A stretch of 5,135 nt of DNA from Rickettsiales bacterium (GCA_947441695.1 CANEUK010000109.1:1-5135); one strand, 5' to 3'; shown: positions 1-5,135, numbered from the stretch's first letter. A program made the numbers and translations. The notes: a model not told the origin generated them from the sequence alone.

Positions 1-1633
1 CTTCAACTTCTACTTCTTGACCTATTTTTTTCCCTGGAAAAGTGGCAACATAATTGGTCACTACTTCTAACGCTCTTAAATGTTTGGTTGCGGCAATTTT
101 GTCAGCTATTTCTGGAGCCATAGCAATTGACGTAATAGCCGATATTTCCGACCAGCCCGCAACTGGTTGGTTTACGCAACCATCTAAAAATCGTTTTGCA
201 ATTTCTTCTGCTATTTCTAAGTGATTGGGATTTTTTGTAAAAGCATCTAAAACTGGGGTGGTAGCTGCAACCAACTCTGGCAAAGCTTGCCTAGAATTTG
301 TTGCTTGCGAACTGCCGCGCTGACCAACGCTTTCGGTTAAAAACCGATGCAACAGAGTTTTGATTGCAGCGGGTCTTGGTTTTGGTGCGCCATTTGATGA
401 ACTGCTTGAAGAGAGTTTTAAAGAGCTGCTTGATGAACTATTTGATTCATTGACCGATTCGCTATTGCTTGGGTTCATGTAGCTTTCAATTGCAGCTTCT
501 AGTTTTTCTTTAGCTTTTTTCGCTTGCGAATCAAAATTAAAATGTAGGGGATAAGTAACTTGGCAACCACTTCTTTCTAAAGACTCAAGATTTGATAATA
601 GTTTTGGTGTTGCTTGAAGGTTGTCGCAGCCAGAAAGATATAATTCCCTAAGACTAGCTGGTAATTCTGGTAAAGATGTTAGGTTGGTGCATAACCTAAG
701 ATTTAAACGAGTAATCCCAGTTGGTAATTCTGGCAAAGATGTTAGGCTGGTCGAGGAACTAAGATATAACTCCTTAAGACTAGCTGGTAGGATTTCTGGT
801 AAAGATTTTAGGTTTTTGCGACTACCAAGATTTAAACGAATAATCCCAGTTGGAAATACTGGTAAAGATGTTAGGCCGTTGCAGGAAAAAATATCTAAAT
901 TCTCAAGACTATCTGGTAATTCTGGTAAAGATGTTAGGTTGGTGCAGTCAGAAAGATATAATTCCCTAAGACTGGCTGGTAATTCTGGTAAAGATGTCAG
1001 GTTGGTGCAAGTAGTAAGATTTAAAGTCTCAAGACTAGCTGGTAATTCTGGTAAAGATGTCAGGTTGGTGCAATCAGTAAGATTTAAATTCTCAAGACTA
1101 GCTGGTAATTTTGGTAAAGATGTTAGGTTGGTGCAAGAAGTAAGATTTAAAGTCTTAAGACTATTTGGTAGAGTTACTGGTAAAGATGTTAGGTTGGTGC
1201 AATTAGTAAGATTTAAATTCTCAAGACTATCTGGTAATTCTGGTAAAGATGTTAGGCTTTCGCAGTAAGAAATATCTAAAACATTAAGACTAGCTGGTAG
1301 GATTTCTGGATAAGATTTTAGGTTTTTGCAACCACTAAGATTTAATTTCCTAAGACTAGCTGGAAGGTTTTGCGGTAAAGATTCTAGGCTAACGCAGTTT
1401 CTAAGATTTAAAGTCTCAAGACTATCTGGTAGGTTCGGCAAAGATGTTAGGCTGGGGCAAGAAGTAAGATTTAAATTCTCAAGACTAGCTGGTAGGTTCG
1501 GCAAAGATGTTAGGCTGGGGCAGGAATAGAGATAAAGATAAAGATTCGTAGTACCAGCTGGTATTTCTGGCAAAGCCTTTGTTCCATCGGCTTGAGTAAT
1601 TAAGTTTTCTTCTCTGATTACTAATTCCGGCAT
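1..1633 (-). CDS. Leucine-rich repeat protein with possible NEL-like E3 ubiquitin ligase domain, incomplete at C-terminus
   Basis: The reverse strand is open without a stop from ATG 1633-1631 to the left edge, giving 544 codons; the C-terminus is outside the window. Residues 1-20 are a short leader with no evident signal peptide. Residues 21-362 are about 16 leucine-rich repeats of the form LPELPASLENLNLTxCTNLTS. Residues 363-386 are charged and probably helical. Residues 387-421 are a Ser/Asn-rich linker ending in Pro. From about 422 the protein is helical, with Cys486 in GCVNQPVAGWSEI and an EVEVE stretch at 540-544. LRRs with the LPxLPxSL signature followed by a helical Cys-bearing domain fit IpaH/SspH/NopM-type secreted E3 ligases; the ALEVVTNYV...QEVEVE stretch resembles the IpaH LEDIARDKV...DEIEVYLA segment from memory. 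The LRR call is firm, the NEL call is inference. ATG 1633 is preferred, but the frame stays open upstream to a TAA near 1724, with a TTG at 1702-1700 that would add 23 residues. No Shine-Dalgarno is seen. Confidence 0.85.
   Translation of the reverse strand, partial: MPELVIREENLITQADGTKALPEIPAGTTNLYLYLYSCPSLTSLPNLPASLENLNLTSCPSLTSLPNLPDSLETLNLRNCVSLESLPQNLPASLRKLNLSGCKNLKSYPEILPASLNVLDISYCESLTSLPELPDSLENLNLTNCTNLTSLPVTLPNSLKTLNLTSCTNLTSLPKLPASLENLNLTDCTNLTSLPELPASLETLNLTTCTNLTSLPELPASLRELYLSDCTNLTSLPELPDSLENLDIFSCNGLTSLPVFPTGIIRLNLGSRKNLKSLPEILPASLKELYLSSSTSLTSLPELPTGITRLNLRLCTNLTSLPELPASLRELYLSGCDNLQATPKLLSNLESLERSGCQVTYPLHFNFDSQAKKAKEKLEAAIESYMNPSNSESVNESNSSSSSSLKLSSSSSSNGAPKPRPAAIKTLLHRFLTESVGQRGSSQATNSRQALPELVAATTPVLDAFTKNPNHLEIAEEIAKRFLDGCVNQPVAGWSEISAITSIAMAPEIADKIAATKHLRALEVVTNYVATFPGKKIGQEVEVE
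387..475 (-). other. Serine/asparagine-rich linker of the LRR protein
   Basis: Residues 387-416 include two runs of six serines (399-404 and 408-413) separated by LKL, followed by APKPRP. This low-complexity segment separates the LRR array and its capping helix from the C-terminal helical domain. It looks like a flexible hinge. It is written with mixed Ser codons (AGC, AGT, TCA, TCT) rather than a simple DNA microsatellite. Confidence 0.7.
611..1573 (-). repeat. Tandem 63/66-bp coding repeats (LRR array, repeats 1-15)
   Basis: Residues 21-341 of the LRR protein are encoded by fifteen tandem units, mostly 63 bp, with 66-bp variants at repeats 4, 5, 7 and 13 that insert one residue before the second LP. 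A more divergent sixteenth unit reaches residue 362. DNA identity is high: one 34-bp stretch occurs perfectly at 1426-1459 and 1489-1522, exactly 63 bp apart. Repeat 1 is 23 residues long because of a small GATAAA duplication (1531-1545) that produces LYLYLY. Such similarity suggests growth by recent unequal recombination or slippage. Confidence 0.9.
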
Positions 1634-1684
1634 AAAAAAAGATCTACAAATAGTTTTTTTAAGAAAAAAAAGTTTTTTTGCCTG

Positions 1685-1698
1685 ATTGCGCGCGCAAT
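1685..1698. promoter_or_regulatory. GC-rich perfect palindrome ATTGCGCGCGCAAT
   Basis: This 14-bp perfect inverted repeat has a CGCGCG core and lies in otherwise strongly A+T-rich non-coding DNA, 52-65 bp upstream of the LRR start codon. Position and symmetry would suit a dimeric regulator's operator, but I do not recognise it as a known site. The palindrome is seen directly; the function is a guess. Confidence 0.3.
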
Positions 1699-1779
1699 TC
1701 AAAACCCTAGTAAAAAGATTGTTTTAGTTTGTTTGTTTAACTTTCTTGTGGGTTCAAAAAAAATATTCAATAAATTTTT

Positions 1780-1785
1780 TGTCAA
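1780..1785 (-). promoter_or_regulatory. Possible -35 element for the LRR gene
   Basis: The minus strand reads TTGACA, a perfect sigma-70 -35 hexamer, about 150 bp upstream of the LRR start. No good TATAAT-like hexamer stands 16-18 bp downstream (that position is a T run), so this is only a weak candidate. Confidence 0.15.
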
Positions 1786-1845
1786 AATTTTAAAGCAGAA
1801 TTTTATTGGCCATTTTTGGTATTTGTTTTGTGAAATCGTTTGTTT

Positions 1846-2817
1846 TTAACAAAGTTTGGCTCTTTGTTTTTGCATGATGGCAAAGTCTTCACCAGCGTGA
1901 TACGAAGAGCGAGTCAGCGGGCTTGCTGCCACCATTAAAAAGCCTTTGTTGTAAGCCATTTTTTTGTAAAATTCGAACTCGTCAGGATGAACATAACGTT
2001 CAACCGGCGCGTGTCGCAAAGTTGGGCGCAAATATTGCCCAATTGTTAAAAAATCGATATCGGCGCAGCGCATATCATCCATCACTTGCAAAACTTGTTC
2101 TTTGGTTTCGCCCAAACCAACCATCAAACCAGATTTAGTAAACATTGTCGGGTCAATTTCTTTTACGCGTTTTAAAAGCCAAAGCGAATGAAAATAGCGT
2201 GCGCCTGGGCGAATATTGGTGTAAAGACCCGGAACGGTTTCGATATTGTGATTAAAAACGTCGGGCTTGGCGGCGACAACTTTTTCAAGCGCGCCATTTT
2301 TGCGTAAAAAATCTGGAGTTAAAATTTCAATCGTAGTTTTTGGTGACTTAAGGCGCACATTTTCAATGCATTTTACAAATTGACTGGCACCGCCGTCTGA
2401 CAAGTCGTCGCGGTCAACCGACGTAATTACAATATGTTTTAAACCCGAAACTTTTGCCACGTCGCCAACATTTTCTGGCTCGTGTTCATTAACCAAATCT
2501 GGCTTGCCGGTTTCTATGTTGCAAAAAGAACAAGCTCGCGTGCAAACAGAACCTAAAATCATAACCGTGGCATGCTTTTGCGCCCAACACTCGCCAATGT
2601 TTGGACAAGCTGCTTCTTGACAAACCGTGTGTAATTTTTTTTGGTCAAGCAATTCTTTAGTTTCAAAATAGCCTTTCGATTGAGGCGCTTTAACGCGAAT
2701 CCAATCGGGCTTTCGCTGCATTTTTTCTTTAGGAAAATTTGTAGCAAAACCAAGCAAATCTTTATTATCTTTTTTGGCAATTTGCCCTGAATCTTTTTTT
2801 TCTTCGCGCGTTTGCAT
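1846..2817 (-). CDS. lipA: Lipoyl synthase (radical SAM)
   Basis: LipA inserts two sulfur atoms into octanoyl groups on the lipoyl domains of pyruvate and 2-oxoglutarate dehydrogenases and the glycine cleavage H protein, acting in the cytosol. The 323-residue length is normal. Both iron-sulfur clusters are accounted for: Cys66, Cys71 and Cys77 (CX4CX5C) hold the auxiliary cluster that donates sulfur, and Cys92, Cys96 and Cys99 (CX3CX2C) hold the radical SAM cluster. The C-terminal RSS motif (303-305, in TRSSYHAGEDF) supplies the serine ligand to the auxiliary cluster. The wording of MQRKPDWIRVKAP (33-45), VITSVDRDDL and GARYFHSL is alphaproteobacterial in style. The N-terminal 32 residues are charged and variable; Met33 is an alternative start, but ATG 2817 lies only 2 nt after the phoU stop and is favoured. 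No Shine-Dalgarno is visible, so translation may be coupled to phoU. A free-standing lipA implies octanoate supply by LipB, which is not in this window. Confidence 0.97.
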   Translation of the reverse strand: MQTREEKKDSGQIAKKDNKDLLGFATNFPKEKMQRKPDWIRVKAPQSKGYFETKELLDQKKLHTVCQEAACPNIGECWAQKHATVMILGSVCTRACSFCNIETGKPDLVNEHEPENVGDVAKVSGLKHIVITSVDRDDLSDGGASQFVKCIENVRLKSPKTTIEILTPDFLRKNGALEKVVAAKPDVFNHNIETVPGLYTNIRPGARYFHSLWLLKRVKEIDPTMFTKSGLMVGLGETKEQVLQVMDDMRCADIDFLTIGQYLRPTLRHAPVERYVHPDEFEFYKKMAYNKGFLMVAASPLTRSSYHAGEDFAIMQKQRAKLC

Positions 2818-2819
2818 GT

Positions 2820-3479
2820 TTATTTGGTTTCGCCGGTTGTTACGTATTTAGTAATTTCGGCAATATTGGTTGAATGATCTGCCAATCTTTCAAAGCTTTT
2901 GGCGATAAATAAAATATTAATGATTTTTTCGGCTTGTTGTCTGCTAAAATTTTCTCCTTCTAAAATAGAAAAAAGTCCGCTGTAAATCTCGTCAATTTCG
3001 TCATCTTCTTTTAAAACTTCGTCAGCTTTTTTTAAATCTTGATCGTTAAAGGCTTGAACCGAGCTTCGAACCATAACTTTTGACAATTCAACCATTTCGA
3101 GCAGCGATTTTCTAACATTGGTATCGAATTGTTTGTTGGTAAGGCGATCAATTTTTTTGATAATACTTTTTGCCTGATCGCCAACTCTTTCTAGGTTTGA
3201 AGAAACTTTTAGTGCCGAAACAATATAACGCAAATCAACCGCCATTGGCTGACGCAGCGCCAACATTGTGGTAATTTTTCTTTCAACCAAACAATCAAGA
3301 GAGTTAATTTTGTAGTCGTGACTAGTGATTTTTTCTAAAAAACTTTCATGCCCGTGTTTTATAGTTTCGGCAACCATGTCAATTGACATCAAAACTAATT
3401 CTGACATTTCATCAAGCGTTTGTGCAATTGATTGCAAGTCTTTATCGTAAGATTTAACGGTATGTTCTTTTAGGCTCAT
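2820..3479 (-). CDS. phoU: Phosphate-specific transport accessory protein PhoU
   Basis: PhoU is a cytoplasmic helical regulator that links the PstSCAB phosphate transporter to the PhoR/PhoB two-component system and restrains phosphate uptake. The 219-residue protein has the two-repeat, two-bundle layout of the family. Each repeat carries its metal-binding E(R)xxD motif: ERVGD at 97-101 within LERVGDQAKSI, and ERLAD at 197-201 within FERLADHSTNIAEI. LALRQPMAVDLRYIVSALK (73-91) is the typical lead-in to the first motif. It is the first gene of a phoU-lipA pair on the minus strand, ending 2 nt before the lipA start. No pst, phoB or phoR gene is visible beside it, unlike the usual pstSCAB-phoU-phoB arrangement, and the upstream neighbour purD is divergent. 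The start ATG at 3479 has no clear Shine-Dalgarno, but the N-terminus aligns with the normal family start. Confidence 0.95.
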   Translation of the reverse strand: MSLKEHTVKSYDKDLQSIAQTLDEMSELVLMSIDMVAETIKHGHESFLEKITSHDYKINSLDCLVERKITTMLALRQPMAVDLRYIVSALKVSSNLERVGDQAKSIIKKIDRLTNKQFDTNVRKSLLEMVELSKVMVRSSVQAFNDQDLKKADEVLKEDDEIDEIYSGLFSILEGENFSRQQAEKIINILFIAKSFERLADHSTNIAEITKYVTTGETK

Positions 3480-3576
3480 TGGAGTTGAAATTGGGAAATT
3501 AAAATTAGAAATTAAAGAAATTATTTTCGAAAATCTAAACTGCTTTTTTTAAATTAAAAAATCTTAAATCAAATTC
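3480..3576. promoter_or_regulatory. Divergent phoU/purD intergenic promoter region
   Basis: These 97 bp separate two divergent start codons and must carry promoters in both directions unless the transcripts are leaderless. The sequence is almost pure A+T with four GAAATT copies (3487, 3495, 3508, 3517). A TTGAAA at 3485-3490 could be a -35 for purD, but no convincing -10 follows at the right distance. A perfect 12-bp palindrome sits at its centre. No obvious Pho box or PurR-like site was recognised. Confidence 0.5.
3523..3534. promoter_or_regulatory. Central palindrome ATTTTCGAAAAT
   Basis: A perfect 12-bp inverted repeat centred at 3528.5, while the midpoint of the phoU-purD gap is 3528. 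A shared operator for the two divergent genes is conceivable. Because the surroundings are very A+T-rich, chance symmetry is a serious alternative. Confidence 0.25.
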
Positions 3577-4869
3577 ATGAAAAAAATTTTAGTAATCGGT
3601 TCCGGAGGCAGAGAACACGCCATTTGTCAACAATTTAAAAAATCATCGCAACCAACTAAAATTTTTGCCCTACCTGGAAATGCTGGAATTTTAGAAATTG
3701 CCGAAATTGCCAAAAATTATGAAACTAATTTTGAAATAGAAATTTCTAATCACCAAAAAATTATCGAATTTTGTCAATCTCAAAAAATTGATTTTGTTTT
3801 TGTTGGACCAGAACAGCCTTTGGTTGCTGGCTTAGTTGATGATTTACAAAAAGCAGGAATTCGCGCTTTTGGGCCTTCCAAAAAAGCGGCGCAACTTGAG
3901 GGTTCAAAAATTTTTATGAAAAAAATTGCGGTCGAAAATAACGTTCCAACCGCCGCTTATCAGGTTTTTTTTGAAGAAAAATCGGCAGTTGAATTTGCCA
4001 AAAAACTTGGATTTCCATGTGTGTTAAAAGCTGATGGATTGGCTTCTGGCAAAGGCGTGGTAATTGCACAAAATTTAGAAGAATTAGAAAAAAACTTAAC
4101 CGAATTTTTCTTGGGAAAATTTGGCGAAGCGAGCAAAAAAATTATTATCGAAGAGTTTTTAGACGGCTTCGAAGCCAGTTATTTTGTAATCTGCGATGGT
4201 AAAAACTTTATTCCGCTTGGTTTTGCCCATGATCACAAAAAAGTTGGCGAAAACGAAACTGGCTTAAACACTGGCGGAATGGGAACTTTTGCGCCCTCGC
4301 CTTTTATCAACCAAAAACAAGAAATTGAAATTATCGAAAAAATAATCAAACCAACCTTAAGCGGCTTAGAAAAATCTGGCGCGCCATTTTCTGGCATTTT
4401 ATTTGCTGGCTTAATGTTTGGTTCAAAAGGAATTAAACTTTTAGAATTTAACGCCCGCTTTGGCGACCCCGAAACGCAGGTTATTTTGCCAAGAATTAAG
4501 TCAGATTTTGTTGATTTAATCGAGGCGGCAATTGACAAAAATCTGGATAAGATTTCATTAGAATTTGACGAAGAAAAAAAACTAGTTTGCGTGGTAATTT
4601 GCGCCAATGGATATCCTCAAAACCATCAAAAAGGCAGCGAAATCAAAAATTTAGATAAAGCCCAAAAAATTGCCGACATAAAAATTTTGCACGCTGGAAC
4701 AATCAAAAAAGATGAAAAAATTTTTGCCAATGGCGGCAGAGTTTTAAATGTTGTAGCCCAAGCAAACTCTTTTGAACAAGCTCGCCAAAAAGCTTATGAA
4801 GCCGTTGATTTGATTGACTGGAAAGACGGTTTTGTAAGAAAAGATATTGCCGCCAAAGCTTGCGGGTAA
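3577..4869 (+). CDS. purD: Phosphoribosylamine--glycine ligase (GAR synthetase)
   Basis: PurD catalyses the second step of de novo purine synthesis: ATP-dependent joining of glycine to 5-phosphoribosylamine to give GAR. The 430-residue length matches the monofunctional bacterial enzyme. Order of motifs: N-terminal nucleotide-fold GSGGREHA (8-15), VGPEQPL (76-82), FGPSKKAAQLEGSK (98-111), ATP-grasp KADGLASGKGV (151-161), NTGGMG (231-236), metal/ATP-binding EFNARFGDPE (290-299), and the C-terminal GGRVLNVV (386-393) and DGFVRKDI (417-424) segments. No key residue looks altered and there is no frameshift. It is transcribed away from phoU, and no other pur gene is visible nearby. No Shine-Dalgarno precedes ATG 3577, yet the MKKILVIGSGGREHA start is canonical. 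Its presence suggests that the organism keeps at least part of purine synthesis, which many obligate intracellular alphaproteobacteria have lost. Confidence 0.97.
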   Translation: MKKILVIGSGGREHAICQQFKKSSQPTKIFALPGNAGILEIAEIAKNYETNFEIEISNHQKIIEFCQSQKIDFVFVGPEQPLVAGLVDDLQKAGIRAFGPSKKAAQLEGSKIFMKKIAVENNVPTAAYQVFFEEKSAVEFAKKLGFPCVLKADGLASGKGVVIAQNLEELEKNLTEFFLGKFGEASKKIIIEEFLDGFEASYFVICDGKNFIPLGFAHDHKKVGENETGLNTGGMGTFAPSPFINQKQEIEIIEKIIKPTLSGLEKSGAPFSGILFAGLMFGSKGIKLLEFNARFGDPETQVILPRIKSDFVDLIEAAIDKNLDKISLEFDEEKKLVCVVICANGYPQNHQKGSEIKNLDKAQKIADIKILHAGTIKKDEKIFANGGRVLNVVAQANSFEQARQKAYEAVDLIDWKDGFVRKDIAAKACG

Positions 4870-4872
4870 AAT

Positions 4873-4986
4873 TTGAACAAACCCGCAAAAAAAGATGATA
4901 AAAATGGTTGCGAATGCGCCAATTTACTTGCGCGCATAAAGCAATTTAAAATTAACCCAAGTTCGACCAAATTCAAATTTGAATAA
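4873..4986 (+). CDS. Doubtful 37-residue ORF after purD, lysine-rich with a CxC pair
   Basis: Directly after the purD stop, in the same frame, codons run open from TTG 4873 to TAA 4984-4986. The product would be lysine-rich with a CEC pair (Cys13, Cys15) and no membrane segment. There is no ATG in frame and no Shine-Dalgarno. I recognise no family. It could be a real small protein, a decayed remnant of a neighbouring gene, or chance; chance is most likely at this length. Confidence 0.15.
   Translation: MNKPAKKDDKNGCECANLLARIKQFKINPSSTKFKFE
4971..4984. repeat. Perfect 14-bp palindrome ATTCAAATTTGAAT
   Basis: This inverted repeat lies just past purD and ends 17 bp before the large palindrome. 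It is A+T-rich, has no loop and no following T run, so it does not look like an intrinsic terminator. Function unknown; chance is plausible. Confidence 0.3.
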
Positions 4987-5001
4987 CTATACCAAAACAT
5001 C

Positions 5002-5135
5002 TATCTCTTGATAGTGCTAACTTTGTCTTTTTGGTAAAAATTTGTTCAGAAAATGACGCTGTATCACTTGATACAGCTTACATTTTCAGTCGCAATTTTT
5101 CCTCAAAAATACTTCGTTATCACTATCAAGAGATA
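5002..5135. repeat. 134-bp nested palindromic repeat element (MITE/RPE-like candidate)
   Basis: The last 134 bp fold back on themselves. The outer 15 bp, TATCTCTTGATAGTG at 5002-5016, is matched perfectly in reverse complement at 5121-5135. Further shared blocks run inward (TAAC, TTTTTG, AAAAATT, GAAAATG, GCTGTATCA), with most positions pairing and two single-base indels between arms. A 12-bp motif TATCwCTTGATA occurs at both ends and in the centre (5002-5013, 5062-5073, and inverted at 5124-5135), spaced 60 and 62 bp, with the two spacers inverted copies of each other. It may be an intergenic palindromic repeat or a non-autonomous mobile element. The right flank is unseen, so target-site duplication cannot be judged and the element may continue. 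Confidence 0.75.
5058..5077. terminator. Central hairpin of the repeat; weak candidate purD terminator
   Basis: GCTGTATC and GATACAGC form an 8-bp stem around an ACTT tetraloop (9 bp if the loop is counted as CT). It lies about 190 bp past the purD stop and is followed by TTACATTTT rather than a clean U tract. It could fold in RNA in either direction, but it is a poor match to an intrinsic terminator. Confidence 0.25.

Larger units (their letters stand above)
1634..1845. other. Non-coding gap between lipA and the LRR gene
   Basis: This 212-bp A+T-rich stretch should hold the lipA 3' end and the LRR gene promoter. Visible items are a TTGACA on the minus strand (1785-1780), a 14-bp GC-rich palindrome (1685-1698) and four homopolymer runs of 7-8 bases close to the LRR start. 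No convincing intrinsic terminator for lipA was found; the only foldback candidates are A/T-only. No small ORF with a credible start was seen. Confidence 0.6.

Noticed and set aside
621..1529. Two plus-strand open frames (621-1268, 1326-1529) encoding repetitive Lys/Arg-rich proteins with GNSGKDVRLVQ units
   Set aside because: They are exact antisense shadows of the 63-bp LRR units on the minus strand; the period is a multiple of three and the repeats lack antisense stops, so open frames arise automatically. The minus-strand reading gives a recognisable LRR protein continuous over 544 codons.
611..1573. CRISPR-like array of regular repeats
   Set aside because: Units are contiguous with no unique spacers, and they translate as leucine-rich repeats in one uninterrupted frame.
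1791..1845. Intrinsic terminator after lipA
   Set aside because: Only A/T foldbacks such as AAAATT/AATTTT and a bare TGGCCA are present; there is no GC stem followed by a U tract.
2559..2780. Second minus-strand frame overlapping lipA
   Set aside because: It is an out-of-frame reading of the lipA N-terminal half, which is fully accounted for by LipA motifs.
4233..4607. Minus-strand 124-residue open frame inside purD
   Set aside because: It is antisense to the conserved ATP-grasp region of purD and has no recognisable domain; A+T-rich coding bias leaves the opposite frame open.
4990..5036. TACCAAAA / TTTTGGTA inverted pair as a terminator
   Set aside because: The 8-bp arms have a 31-nt loop, are A+T-rich and cut across the boundary of the larger palindrome; likely chance.
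4983..5135. Plus-strand frame open to the window edge with two SLDxA motifs
   Set aside because: It lies across the palindromic element, has no ATG, and its repeated peptide motif is explained by the repeated 12-bp DNA motif.

Overview
The window holds three complete conserved genes, one large incomplete gene and one unusual palindromic repeat, in A+T-rich DNA. Protein sequence points to an alphaproteobacterium: the LipA-like protein carries long stretches typical of alphaproteobacterial lipoyl synthases (MRKPDWIRVKAP-like, HTVCQEAACPNIGECW-like, RPGARYFHSL), and PhoU and PurD fit the same group. No gene has a clear Shine-Dalgarno sequence. The large LRR protein resembles effectors of host-associated bacteria, so a symbiont or parasite of a eukaryotic cell, perhaps a protist, is a reasonable guess. 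The sequence alone does not give a genus.

Layout. Positions 1-1633 (minus strand) encode at least 544 residues of an LRR protein whose C-terminus lies beyond the left edge. It has about 16 leucine-rich repeats of 21-22 residues, a charged helix, a Ser-rich linker and the start of a helical domain that I read as a possible NEL-type E3 ubiquitin ligase. Positions 1634-1845 are non-coding and hold homopolymer runs and a GC-rich 14-bp palindrome. lipA (2817-1846) and phoU (3479-2820) are both on the minus strand, 2 nt apart, in the order phoU-lipA. A 97-bp divergent region with a 12-bp palindrome at its centre separates phoU from purD (3577-4869, plus strand). A doubtful 37-residue ORF follows purD in the same frame. 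The last 134 bp (5002-5135) form one large imperfect palindrome containing three copies of a 12-bp motif about 60 bp apart, and the window stops exactly at the end of that palindrome.

Functional reading. lipA (lipoate cofactor synthesis), phoU (phosphate signalling) and purD (purine synthesis) are housekeeping genes with no direct biochemical link. The accessory interest lies at the two ends: the putative LRR/NEL effector on the left and the nested palindromic repeat on the right.
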